Source: Bradyrhizobium sp. CCBAU 53338
GTDB lineage: Bacteria > Pseudomonadota > Alphaproteobacteria > Rhizobiales > Xanthobacteraceae
Direction: 5' to 3'
Length of the DNA: 64,000 nucleotides
NCBI RefSeq assembly: GCF_015291665.1
Contig: NZ_CP030048.1
Coordinates: 7,240,318-7,304,317 of the forward strand
Positions 9,056-18,082 of this stretch are shown here, piece after piece. How positions within the stretch are numbered: the stretch's first letter is position 1; each line of letters starts with the position of its first letter. A model generated the notes under the pieces. The model did not search any database. It was not told the DNA's origin and saw nothing but the letters and a program-made list of their open reading frames with translations. The translations under genes and the position numbers were made by a program.

Positions 9056-9171
9056 GTTTCTGCTCGCCAGGAAACATCTTGCCCCTTTTTGGAAACGACA
9101 TTCCCTCAACCTGCTTCCTATGATCGCCAAGATCGGCGGCCGCAAAGTGACAGCACAAAAAGAGCATTTCG

Positions 9172-10740
9172 ATGGGGCGCCGTTTGATACGCCGACCTTT
9201 CAAAACCGAAGATCGCGATGGCGACATCAAGCCCGCAGCGGCCTATGTCCGTATGTCAACTGACCATCAGAAGTATTCGACCGAAAACCAGCTGGAGACG
9301 ATCGAACGATATGCCGCAAACCGCGGCTTTCGGATTGTCGCGACATTTGAAGACTCTGGCCGAAGCGGCCTAAGAGTGGACGGCCGAGAAGGCCTCCAAC
9401 GCCTTATGCGCGAAGTCCAGAGCGGCCAAGCCACTTTTTCGGCCATTCTTGTTTATGATGTCAGTCGATGGGGCCGCTTCCAAAACGCAGATGAAGGCGC
9501 ATACTACGAATACGTCTGCTCTCGCGCGGGAATCCGAGTTCACTATTGCGGCGAACAGTTTGACAATGATGGCAGCATTGGATCGGTTCTGCTTAAGAAC
9601 GTGAAGCGGGTGATGGCCGGTGAATATAGCCGAGAATTGTCGGTCAAAGTATTCGCCGGCCAATGCAGACTTGTCGAGCTTGGGTTTCGACAAGGTGGAC
9701 CTGCTGGATTTGGCCTCAGGCGCCAGCTCATTGACGAACACCGCGCACCCAAGGCGATGTTGAACCGCGGAGATCGGAAAAGCCTGCAGACAGATCGAGT
9801 TGTGCTTACCCTCGGGCCGGCAGAGGAAGTGGAGCAGGTCCGACAAATCTATAGGATGTTTGTTGAGCAGGGACTATCTGAGAAGGAGATTGCAGCACAG
9901 CTAAATATGGCGGGCACTCTCACAGATTTGGGTCGTCCTTGGACACGTGCTTCGGTCCATCAGATCCTCACCAATGAGAAATACATCGGAAACAACGTTT
10001 TCAACCGCGTCTCGTTCAAGCTCAAGCAGAAGCGCGTCGTGAATAATCCCGATACCTGGGTTAGAGCTGACGCGGCCTTTCCCCACCTAGTCAGCCATGA
10101 ACTCTTTGACCGAGCTCGCGCGATCATTGATGCTCGTAGCGCTCACTATTCAGATGAGGAACTGCTGGCCCTGCTGCAGGGGATTCTGAAGGAGGAGGGC
10201 TACCTCTCCGGGCTTATTATTGACGAGCGAGAGGACATGCCTTCGGCAAGCGCCTATCGTCATCGCTTCGGAAGCCTGATCCGAGCCTACAGTCTAATCG
10301 GATATATACCGGATCGAGATTACTCTTACATTGAGATAAATCGCCAAATAAGAGATACCTATCCGACGGTTGTCGCCACCATAGTTCACGGCTTCGAGCT
10401 ATCTGGCGCCGGCGTCTCTGCAGATCACAATCAGCTTCTGACCATAAATGATCAATTCACGGTAGCCGTCGTAATCGCGCGAGCGCGCATTTATGGCAGC
10501 GGATATCGCTGGCATGTGAGGTTTGACACGGGCTTGGTCCCAGATCTTACGATCGCAGTCCGATTGTCAACTTCGAACGCGGACGTATTGGACTATTACG
10601 TTTTTCCTAGACTCGACCTCACGACACCTCGGCTGAAGCTTGCTCAAGACAACGCGCTTCATTTGGATGCATATCGATTCGACGCGTTGGATTCGCTCTA
10701 TGCGCTGGCCAGACAGTGTCCCTTCGAGGAGGCCGCATGA
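9172..10740 (+). CDS. Large serine recombinase (resolvase/invertase family)
   Basis: The 522-residue protein has a resolvase N-terminal domain with the catalytic serine in AAYVRMSTDHQ (about residue 30) and the conserved LVYDVSRWGRF segment. It has the recombinase domain (GFGLRRQLI to the NEKYIGNNVFN segment). The C-terminal region (about 310-520) is longer and is not the usual zinc ribbon. Such enzymes catalyse site-specific integration or excision through a 5'-phosphoserine intermediate. The gene overlaps the next one in an ATGA, so the three-gene unit 9172-12547 is translationally coupled. It could act on this island or on a nested element. Confidence 0.85.
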   Translation: MGRRLIRRPFKTEDRDGDIKPAAAYVRMSTDHQKYSTENQLETIERYAANRGFRIVATFEDSGRSGLRVDGREGLQRLMREVQSGQATFSAILVYDVSRWGRFQNADEGAYYEYVCSRAGIRVHYCGEQFDNDGSIGSVLLKNVKRVMAGEYSRELSVKVFAGQCRLVELGFRQGGPAGFGLRRQLIDEHRAPKAMLNRGDRKSLQTDRVVLTLGPAEEVEQVRQIYRMFVEQGLSEKEIAAQLNMAGTLTDLGRPWTRASVHQILTNEKYIGNNVFNRVSFKLKQKRVVNNPDTWVRADAAFPHLVSHELFDRARAIIDARSAHYSDEELLALLQGILKEEGYLSGLIIDEREDMPSASAYRHRFGSLIRAYSLIGYIPDRDYSYIEINRQIRDTYPTVVATIVHGFELSGAGVSADHNQLLTINDQFTVAVVIARARIYGSGYRWHVRFDTGLVPDLTIAVRLSTSNADVLDYYVFPRLDLTTPRLKLAQDNALHLDAYRFDALDSLYALARQCPFEEAA

Positions 10741-11651
10741 ATATGCCAGACATAACAGGCGGCTCTCGGCTAGAGATCAAGGCCATACCGATCAGCCAGA
10801 TTCGTATCCTAAACCCTCGCGCGCGCAATCAGCGGAATTTTCACGAGATTGTAGAGAGCATAGCGAAGGTAGGCCTGAAACGTCCTATCACGGTTAGTCC
10901 TTGCACTTCTGACGGCGGGCCTTACCGATATGATCTGGTATGCGGGCAGGGTCGAATAGAAGCGTTCATTCAACTAGGCCAGCAAGAGATTCCGTCGATC
11001 GTTATTCATGCAGAGGAGAGTGATTGCCTCGTTATGAGCCTGGTCGAGAACTGTGCTCGCCGTCAGCATCGAGCAATCGATCTATTGGAGGATATTAGCA
11101 CCCTACGAGGTCGCGGTTACGATGAAAGAGAGATTGCCAACAAGATCGGCGTCAGCCTGGACTATGTTCGAATGATTAGCACACTCCTCTCGAAAGGCGA
11201 GGAACGCCTCGTTCACGCGGTCGAAACCGGCATTATACCCCTCAACATGGCGATCGAGATTGCCCGATGCGACGACAATGAAGTGCAGCGCGCTTTGACA
11301 CAGGCGTATACGGAGAAGAAGTTGCGGGGCAGAAAGTTAGTTGCGGTCAGGCGGGTAATTGAACAGCGTCAAAGGCGCGGCAAACATCTGCACGGGCAAA
11401 GTTTTGGACGGCAGACTGCCAAGAGGCCTCTTACCAGCGAATCCATGATTAGGGTCTACAGGCAGGAGGCTGATCGTCAGCGCCTTTTGATCAAAAAAGC
11501 TGAAATAACTCAAAACCGGCTATTGTTTGTGGTCGAGGCAATCCGAGCGCTGCGTGATGACGCCGAGTTCGTCAGACTGTTGCAGACAGAAGATCTCGCG
11601 ATGATGCCCTCGATATTGCAAGAACGACTCGCAGCGAGGCCAAGTCAATGA
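10737..11651 (+). CDS. ParB-like nuclease/CTPase-fold protein
   Basis: The 304-residue protein starts at the ATG following GAGGAGG. That ATG overlaps the recombinase stop codon. The N-terminal ParB/RepB domain has the box II-like CGQGRIEAFIQLG and box III-like LVENCARRQHRAIDLLED, which in ParB bind CTP and load the clamp on DNA. A helix-turn-helix follows (DEREIANKIGVSLDYVRMI). The C-terminus is basic and helical. No ParA-type ATPase is near. It may serve recombination control or maintenance rather than classical partition. Confidence 0.8.
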   Translation: MNMPDITGGSRLEIKAIPISQIRILNPRARNQRNFHEIVESIAKVGLKRPITVSPCTSDGGPYRYDLVCGQGRIEAFIQLGQQEIPSIVIHAEESDCLVMSLVENCARRQHRAIDLLEDISTLRGRGYDEREIANKIGVSLDYVRMISTLLSKGEERLVHAVETGIIPLNMAIEIARCDDNEVQRALTQAYTEKKLRGRKLVAVRRVIEQRQRRGKHLHGQSFGRQTAKRPLTSESMIRVYRQEADRQRLLIKKAEITQNRLLFVVEAIRALRDDAEFVRLLQTEDLAMMPSILQERLAARPSQ

Positions 11652-12547
11652 ATCAATACGTCGATCTCGTTGCTTTGGGCGAAGTCGTGCAGGCCTTTAG
11701 CTCCGACACCATCCACATCGATCTCTCCAAAATCCTGCCCGTGCGAGCAATCGGGAAGACCGTAAAGTCTAGCCGGAAATACCAGCAAATTGCTTGTTCC
11801 ATTAGGGAGATCGGCCTAGTCGAACCGCCAGTGGTTTGCCGAGATAAGCAGAGGACAGATACGTTTCTCTTGCTAGACGGCCACCTTCGAATTGAAGTGC
11901 TGAAAGATATTGGCGAAACGCAAGTGGAATGTTTGCTGTCTAGCGACGACGAGGCCTTCACTTATAACAAGAGGGTAAGCCGCCTGTCAGCCATTCAGGA
12001 ACAGCGAATGATCGCGAAGGCCATAGAGCGCAACGTTCCGAAAGAGAAGATAGCTAGAGCACTTGATATCAACGTTCGTAGCTTAGTCCGGAAGGCAACG
12101 TTGATTGAAGGAATATGCGAGGAGGCCGTGGCCCTTCTGAAAGATAAGATGTGCCCGATGGCCGTATTCGACATATTGCGGAAGATGATTCCAATACGGC
12201 AGATTGAGACAGCAGAGCTTCTGATCAACGCGAACAACTATTCGGTGGGATACGCCTCGGCCATCCTCGCGGGCACCGCTCAAGCGCAGCTCGTAAACTC
12301 GTCGACGCCGAAGCGGATAAAGGGGATGACTGCAGAGGCTCTTTCTCGAATGGAAACCGAGCTTTCGAGGCTTCAGCAGGCGATGACATCGATTCAGGAC
12401 AGCTACGGTCAAGACCACCTGCACCTCACGGTGCTCAGAGGTTACTTAGCCAAACTTGTCGGTAACACGAAAATTGCCAAGTATCTTGAGAGACACCACC
12501 CGGAATTCTTCTGCGAATTCAAGTCTATCGTTGAGACGTCGGCATGA
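11648..12547 (+). CDS. RepB/ParB-like plasmid-partitioning protein
   Basis: The 299-residue protein has a ParB-type N-terminus (QIACSIREIGLVEPPVV, LLLDGHLRIEVLKDIG) in which the usual GxRR motif is GHLR. The central and C-terminal parts resemble the RepB_C domain of rhizobial plasmid partition proteins (KIARALDINVRSLVRKATLIEGI; MCPMAVFDILRKM). It overlaps the previous gene by four bases (ATGA), giving a fixed recombinase-ParB-RepB order. Its exact job is not known; the coupling suggests it works with the recombinase. Confidence 0.8.
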   Translation: MNQYVDLVALGEVVQAFSSDTIHIDLSKILPVRAIGKTVKSSRKYQQIACSIREIGLVEPPVVCRDKQRTDTFLLLDGHLRIEVLKDIGETQVECLLSSDDEAFTYNKRVSRLSAIQEQRMIAKAIERNVPKEKIARALDINVRSLVRKATLIEGICEEAVALLKDKMCPMAVFDILRKMIPIRQIETAELLINANNYSVGYASAILAGTAQAQLVNSSTPKRIKGMTAEALSRMETELSRLQQAMTSIQDSYGQDHLHLTVLRGYLAKLVGNTKIAKYLERHHPEFFCEFKSIVETSA

Positions 12548-12893
12548 CGGCGTAGACACGCTGAAGTCTTTTTGGGCCTAAGGGGACCCGGACCCTACAA
12601 GCGCGGGGACCACGGGAGAAGCCGCACCTGGAGGCGGAGCAATCGTGGTGATGGGGATGGCGGCGAACCCGCTCGGAGCCCATCAGGCCGGCGAGCTTTC
12701 GCTGGCTGAACGACTAATCGGGGTGGCGGCCGCTTCGCGGCCGACACTCCTTCTGGATATAGAGTTCGGCTTCAATCGGTGTTGCAACTCTAAGTTATTC
12801 GCGTTTCAATGGCATACGGCAGTTATATATTGAACCATAATTCCTCGGGGGTAAGGGCGTCCAATTGCTCCTATATGGAAGAGAGACTTTTTG
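12548..12893. other. Intergenic region upstream of the NACHT gene, contains repeat copy A
   Basis: No gene is supported here. It holds a 57 bp segment (12674-12730) with a diverged direct copy at 16989-17046 downstream of the NACHT operon. The last 100 bp before the gene are AT-rich and probably carry its promoter. GGAAGAGAG ten bases before the ATG at 12894 is a plausible ribosome binding site. Confidence 0.5.
12674..12730 (+). repeat. Diverged direct repeat, copy A
   Basis: It shares the core GAGCCCATCAGG, then CGGCG, GCTTTCGC and finally GTGGCGGC with copy B at 16989-17046, about 80 percent identity by eye with one gap. The two copies bracket the NACHT gene pair in the same orientation, as if the pair were a cassette. 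Confidence 0.6.
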
Positions 12894-15800
12894 ATGTGTG
12901 CGCGGCTGCTGCTCGGCATCACAATCGGCGTTTATTTCTGCGGCGCCGCAAACGCGGCAGCTCTTTCCACCGACCAAGCTAAGACGAGCTTTGGTCGAGC
13001 GGTGTTCTCAGCCCTGAGTGACCCCGACGCTCGAATACGAAGTTACGGGTGGCAGGCAATTGGACAGCTTGGCCGCTTGTCCGGCGCCAATCAGCTCCAC
13101 ACCCTGAAATTTGAGCAGTTTATCCTTCAAGATCGTGACGCGGCGATCGCGCACATTGACAACCTGTTCGACCGCGCTGCTGTGGCTACCGACGACGGAA
13201 GCACAAAAACCGAGCTTGCCGAATTCCGACAACTTTCCTTATCAGTTCCGGAGGTAGCAGCACTAGCTCTTGGCCGGCCAAAGCTCGGTAAGGTCTTCGA
13301 TTCTGAGACGTTGAGGCAATTCCGCGAAGCAGCACAACGTCAACGTCCTCAATTGATGATCACTCCCAGCGGCGACTCAGCAATCGCAACCTCTCTCGAT
13401 GCACTCGAATCGTCGAACGCGAATGAAACCGAAATGCGGCGGGATGGTTCGGCAACCCTGGCTCGATCTACACTTCAGCCCTCTCTCCTCGATCGAATCG
13501 AGATCCTCTTGAACAACAATAGCTTCCGACCGGAAGCTCGGCGCAACCTCGCTCTCGCAATGATCCGCAACGGACGCTCGGCCAAAACATTATTGGTCGT
13601 GGATGACTTATTGGCCGCCGGCGTCAACAGTGCCGAACAAAACGGATTTGCACTCGACATCCTCACAACAATGCTGCTGGTAGCTCCGTCGCAAGGACGA
13701 CAAGCAACCATAGATCGCGCGAACCAAATTATTCCTCTCTTATCGGACACAGAATTGTTCGTGAAGGCGAGCGCGGTTCTAAGTCAAATAGCAAGAGATG
13801 ACTTCGCAAAGATTATTTCTCTTCAACTCATGAGGCGGATCGAGATTGGAGATGGACTTGGAGGAAATCTTTGCGTTTACTCTCAAGCACTTCCCCGGTC
13901 GCGAGATCTTCCGCTAGAGTTGGCTCTGGTGTCGCGAATCCCTAGCGAAGGCGCTAATCGAATAGACACTGCAGGCTGCGTGATCATCCTGGGTGAAGAC
14001 TCCAACCTCACCAGCAGTCTTCGGGAGCTGGCTCTGAAAATTGAGCCGGCGGAAAAAGAAGAGCGACAGCGTCGCCTCAAGGCCTTGGACGCCCTCTGGA
14101 ACGAGGCTTCCAACCTGGACGGTCGTCAATTCCCAAACATAGTCGAGGCAGCTCGAAAACTATTGATATTGGATGCAGCTAGCCTCGCGAGCGATTTTCC
14201 CTTGACGTCGACCACCTCCCTTTCAAATTGGATGGAGCGCGCTGAAACTGCTAGAATTCCAACACAGCTCTACCGGTCGTATCTGTTGCGCAAAGCGCTC
14301 ATTTGGCTTCCAACAGTAGTTGGAGGAATACTGTTGTGGCCAATTGCGCTCATTCTTATAGTTCTGACGTCTCGTTCAGAGACCATACGGGTATTCCTAT
14401 TGTTTCATCCTCTTGGACGCCAAATTGGCGCGCTTGGCCAAACAAACACGTTAATTTTCTCCATTCCAATCCTTCGGCGCTTGTTCTTTCTTCCCTATCG
14501 AACGATCATGTTAGGACAATTAGCTCAGGACATCGCCTCCGAAAGCCCCGAAAATAACTACTATTCTAGTTCTGGCGTAGCTGAACTTGAGCGAGGGGCC
14601 ATCGCTCATCAATTACGGGAGCTTGATAGAAGCACACTAAGCGTGGCTCCTCCCGAGCGGCCCACAGTTGTCGAGAAGCTTAGCCAATGGGAAGGACTGC
14701 TCTTTCTGATCGGACAGTCTGGAAGGGGCAAATCAATGTTCGTCCGTTATCAAATGTCCATCACTGGACAAGCGCGCGATCCTGAGATCTTCGCAACTGC
14801 TATCGAGCTGGGTCGAGAACCCGCAAAAGCAATACAAGCAAGATTTGGATCGGCCGTGCCGGACGATCGTCTCATCGACTCGCTAATCCAATCGAAGCGA
14901 CTGACCTTGTATATCGATGGCTTGAACGAGGTAGACCCTGATACGCGTGCATCAATCTTGGACTACATGGCCGCGCGCCCCCACTCGAACATCCTTGTAA
15001 CGACCCAACCTCTCGATCGTTACCCTAGTGGAGCTAAGTTGCTGGCCTTACTCCCATTAACTCGGTCGCAAATAGTTTCATTCCTCTCCAGCCGCGCCCG
15101 AGATAAAACGGAGGATAGCGAAATCAGCGGCTATCGCACACAGTCTCTAGCTTTTGTCGCTGAGAAGCTAGCCGAGGCCGACGGAGAGTTTGAGGTTGGC
15201 GATACTGACGGGCGAGAAAGATCTCGCGCGCTTGTCGAACGATTGTCCAACCCGATGGATTTGCAGACTATCGCGGACTTGCTCCTTCTTGGTCAAAGGC
15301 CCGACGTGTGGGCCCTTCAAAAGCAACGACATAGGTTAGTAGACGATCTATTTCGCGAGCAAGGAGGAGGTGATCCCTTCCCACTTCGGGCGTTTTCTCG
15401 ATCCGTTTATGAAGCGCGAAGGGACGGCACTTCCGAAATTGACGGAGATCACTTTCCACGCGTCGCGGAAGTCCTGCTGAAAGAGAAACAGATTCAACGA
15501 TACGTAACAGTCGCTTCTGGATTTAAGTCGGATGGTTATATTTTTCGGCATGACAAGATAAGAGACTTCTATACATGCGCAACGTTTGTTGCGGATCCAG
15601 AGCTTAGAACGATGCACGCAGGTGACGATAAATTTGCAGGCGTCTACGACCTCCTCTGCCAAGAATTGCCTCCGCGAGAGGCCACTGAGCTACGCGAATA
15701 TCTTGCCGAACGAGCGTTGGATAACGGAGACCATCGCATGTCGGACCGATATTTGGAGGGACTTCGCACGCGCCGCGCTCTCGATAGTAAAGATCCGCCA

Positions 15801-16352
15801 TGGTTGGCCGAGTTTGACCGAGATGATGTCGCAGGCGAAAACGACGTGGTGGCCCGACGAGAGGCCGTGCGCGCCCAGGCCGTCGCTTCAATGGCAGAGT
15901 CGCTAGCTCGATTGGATGCCGGCCGAACCGGAACTCGTGTAATCTCAGCGCCGCGCTCAGACCTTCTGCTCGAGGCAACGACATCCTTGCTATCTGAGGC
16001 CGGCGTTGTCCCAGCGGGCGTAGGGTCGGCCCAGAAGCTCCTCTTCGTTACACCATCCCAATTCAAGTTTGGCGTTCTCGGCTTAGCGCACTATGGAGAC
16101 CTCCCTACGTCGATGCTCGAAGGAGCGAGAGCGCTGTTAGGCTTAATTCCAGCGGATAGCGTGCCGACGATGGTCGTTGTGAACGCGCAGGCGGATCTAG
16201 AGCCATCTAAGCGCTCTGAAGCAAGCTTGTCGGCGATAAGAGTCATCTTTGAAGATCAGCTTGTGCCGGTAATCACAGCTTGTGATTTGCTATCGCTTGT
16301 GAGGTCAGAACAAAAGGGTGTCCGATATGATCTTGCGGGGCTTTGGAGTTAA
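12894..16352 (+). CDS. Membrane-spanning NACHT/STAND NTPase with exported N-terminal domain
   Basis: The 1152-residue protein begins with a Sec-type signal (LLLGITIGVYFCGAANA). About 440 residues follow that look alpha-helical and HEAT-like (ARRNLALAMIRNGRS) and should lie in the periplasm. One membrane segment comes at about 468-490 (LPTVVGGILLWPIALILIVL). A cytoplasmic NACHT-type ATPase follows: Walker A GQSGRGKS near 606 and Walker B LYIDGLNEV near 671, where the NACHT signature is hhhhDGxxE. The remaining 400 or so residues include a FRHDKIRDFY segment like the winged-helix part of STAND proteins. Topology suggests signalling from the cell envelope to an inner ATPase. The C-terminal effector is not recognised. 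Its stop overlaps the next gene. Confidence 0.75.
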   Translation: MCARLLLGITIGVYFCGAANAAALSTDQAKTSFGRAVFSALSDPDARIRSYGWQAIGQLGRLSGANQLHTLKFEQFILQDRDAAIAHIDNLFDRAAVATDDGSTKTELAEFRQLSLSVPEVAALALGRPKLGKVFDSETLRQFREAAQRQRPQLMITPSGDSAIATSLDALESSNANETEMRRDGSATLARSTLQPSLLDRIEILLNNNSFRPEARRNLALAMIRNGRSAKTLLVVDDLLAAGVNSAEQNGFALDILTTMLLVAPSQGRQATIDRANQIIPLLSDTELFVKASAVLSQIARDDFAKIISLQLMRRIEIGDGLGGNLCVYSQALPRSRDLPLELALVSRIPSEGANRIDTAGCVIILGEDSNLTSSLRELALKIEPAEKEERQRRLKALDALWNEASNLDGRQFPNIVEAARKLLILDAASLASDFPLTSTTSLSNWMERAETARIPTQLYRSYLLRKALIWLPTVVGGILLWPIALILIVLTSRSETIRVFLLFHPLGRQIGALGQTNTLIFSIPILRRLFFLPYRTIMLGQLAQDIASESPENNYYSSSGVAELERGAIAHQLRELDRSTLSVAPPERPTVVEKLSQWEGLLFLIGQSGRGKSMFVRYQMSITGQARDPEIFATAIELGREPAKAIQARFGSAVPDDRLIDSLIQSKRLTLYIDGLNEVDPDTRASILDYMAARPHSNILVTTQPLDRYPSGAKLLALLPLTRSQIVSFLSSRARDKTEDSEISGYRTQSLAFVAEKLAEADGEFEVGDTDGRERSRALVERLSNPMDLQTIADLLLLGQRPDVWALQKQRHRLVDDLFREQGGGDPFPLRAFSRSVYEARRDGTSEIDGDHFPRVAEVLLKEKQIQRYVTVASGFKSDGYIFRHDKIRDFYTCATFVADPELRTMHAGDDKFAGVYDLLCQELPPREATELREYLAERALDNGDHRMSDRYLEGLRTRRALDSKDPPWLAEFDRDDVAGENDVVARREAVRAQAVASMAESLARLDAGRTGTRVISAPRSDLLLEATTSLLSEAGVVPAGVGSAQKLLFVTPSQFKFGVLGLAHYGDLPTSMLEGARALLGLIPADSVPTMVVVNAQADLEPSKRSEASLSAIRVIFEDQLVPVITACDLLSLVRSEQKGVRYDLAGLWS

Positions 16353-16941
16353 GTTAGCTAGACGACTATTCTGGCGACTCTCGGTGATCGCATTCGTTTA
16401 CGAAGGATCGGGGACAGCGGTCTTTGCGCAGGTTGAGACGAAGGTATTTCAAAACAGCTACATTTCTCTCGAAGTGCCTACCACATGGGATTGCGTTCGA
16501 GAGGGGGACGCCTTCGTCTGTCAGGAGAATGGCCTTCCTACGGTATCTTCAATGGCTGTCATTGCTGCAAAGATAGCTGACCCAGAGACCGACACTCCAG
16601 CTGTTTTTGCATCGGAATTGGGCCTTCAGCGCACTAAGAAGGCTTTGGATGGAACGACGATGCTGTCGAAGCCGATAGACAGTCGCCTGCGATGCATCCG
16701 AGGAACGAGATGGCAATGGGCGAAGCAATATCAATCCGAGCTAGCCAACTACTACACTGAATATTTTGCCACCGTAACAAAAGGCATCGCGATCCTTGTA
16801 TCTATTTCATACCACACCAGTGTCGAGGCCGACGGACGAGAATTTGCACGTTTGATAGCGAGACGTCTCACCGTAACATACGGCGCTGCAAATCCGCTTG
16901 CATCTCTGACAGACAAGTCCGCTTGCAAATGGGAGGACTAG
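16327..16941 (+). CDS. Exported partner of the NACHT protein
   Basis: The 204-residue protein overlaps the end of the NACHT gene by 26 bp (or 35 bp if the GTG at 16318 is used), so translation is coupled. The N-terminus is basic then hydrophobic (RRLFWRLSVIAFVYEGSGTAVFAQ), a signal peptide. The mature part is beta-rich (FQNSYISLEVPTTWDCVREGDAFVC) with four or five cysteines that could form disulfides. It should lie in the periplasm, next to the exported domain of its neighbour. No family recognised. It may be a ligand, sensor or regulator of the NACHT protein; this is inference from topology and coupling. Confidence 0.65.
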   Translation: MILRGFGVKLARRLFWRLSVIAFVYEGSGTAVFAQVETKVFQNSYISLEVPTTWDCVREGDAFVCQENGLPTVSSMAVIAAKIADPETDTPAVFASELGLQRTKKALDGTTMLSKPIDSRLRCIRGTRWQWAKQYQSELANYYTEYFATVTKGIAILVSISYHTSVEADGREFARLIARRLTVTYGAANPLASLTDKSACKWED

Positions 16942-16988
16942 CCGCTGCCATCGATATTGATTGCAGCTGAGTAATAGCGGCGGACCCG

Positions 16989-17046
16989 TCGAGCCCATCA
17001 GGTCGGCGCGCTTTCGCCGGCTCACTGGTCAGATCGGAGTGGCGGC
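16989..17046 (+). repeat. Diverged direct repeat, copy B
   Basis: This is the partner of 12674-12730, in the same orientation, about 50 bp after the end of the exported-partner gene. See copy A for the shared blocks. It marks the right edge of the putative NACHT cassette. Confidence 0.6.
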
Positions 17047-17409
17047 TTAACCTTGTCACTCCGTCTCTCGCAGGTCAGATAGACCAGGGCTCTGGCAGGG
17101 CAAAGCTCTGCCGTCAAATTCCCCCTCCAAATCAATGCTGACTTGCTTCTTTGGCCTGGCTGATTCACGATCTGTCACATTGGCGGCGCGTGTAAATGGA
17201 CCGCGGTCTTCCGCAGCTGGACCGGCAGCTGACCGAATCCATTGAAAGCTACTGGTTTCCAAGGCTCGGTCCGCCTTCGCCGTAGGCAACATTCGAGTCA
17301 CGTTCGCGCACCTCTTATCGGCGATTGGGGGCCAAGCCGTCCGCTTTGACGCGCCCATAACGATTAGAAGCAGGAACAACATCCTCTCAATTGTCAGGCA
17401 TGCATAATT
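17047..17409. other. Intergenic, possible small antisense exported ORF
   Basis: A minus-strand frame (17056-17421) contains a hydrophobic start, MLFLLLIVMGAS, at about 17382 and could encode a short exported protein of about 108 residues. Its C-terminus is low in structure signals, it has no clear ribosome binding site, and it would diverge from the next gene with almost no promoter space. I do not call it as a gene. Confidence 0.25.
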
Positions 17410-17985
17410 ATGGCGAAGCAAAATCAGGATAGCTCCAAAAAACTGCGTGGGGGTTCACCTGCAACTAGCCAAGGGGGAGGTATATGGGTGCAGCTTCAGC
17501 CGGATCAACTGGAGGCCCTGGATGCTTGGATTGAAAAACAGGCTAGTCAGCTATCCCGTGCCCAAGCGATATGCTGCATCGTGAAAAGTCGATTGAAGGG
17601 CAAAACCAACCCTAACCGCTCAAAATTATACTCCAAGACTCAGTTGCGAGATGCCTTAGAAACGCTCCGAGCGCCAACTCCGATATCAGACCGATTGAAG
17701 AAGGAGAAGGATGACGACTATCGCAAACGTTTAATAAGGTGGACCGTCAAGAACAGTAAATCGCGCAACGCGCGTGAGGTATATAATCGACTTCAAGTCC
17801 CTGAGTGGATCCTTTGGATCAATGAGGCCGCAGGCGTGTCAGCAGAACTCATTAGAAAAGCGAAATCTGAAATGCGGCGCAGCGTAACGAGACAGCAGCA
17901 GGCCGCAAACGTTAGAAGCGTCTTGCAATGGGGGCGGGCAGCCCAGCTGCTATTCGATAAGCACTCGGCCGCTCAACGTCGCTGA
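17410..17985 (+). CDS. Ribbon-helix-helix-like DNA-binding protein
   Basis: The 191-residue protein has an N-terminal segment IWVQLQPDQLEALDAWIEKQ followed by SRAQAICCIVKSRLK. This fits the strand-helix-helix pattern of MetJ/Arc-type (CopG) proteins. The rest is highly basic and helical (LKKEKDDDYRKRLIRWTVK). No toxin partner is next to it on the same strand. It converges with the HD-PRTase operon, about 100 bp away. It may be a regulator of the island; function unproven. Confidence 0.55.
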   Translation: MAKQNQDSSKKLRGGSPATSQGGGIWVQLQPDQLEALDAWIEKQASQLSRAQAICCIVKSRLKGKTNPNRSKLYSKTQLRDALETLRAPTPISDRLKKEKDDDYRKRLIRWTVKNSKSRNAREVYNRLQVPEWILWINEAAGVSAELIRKAKSEMRRSVTRQQQAANVRSVLQWGRAAQLLFDKHSAAQRR

Positions 17986-18082
17986 CTTCCTTAGCTGTTA
18001 TATGTATCGCTTCTGGACTTTCACTAGGCGTTAGCTCTTGCCAATTTCGCGCGCATTGCAAATTGTGCTCGACGCGATCCCT

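Noticed and set aside
17056..17421. Small exported protein on the minus strand
   Set aside because: Hydrophobic start is suggestive, but no ribosome site, no promoter space and low-quality remainder.
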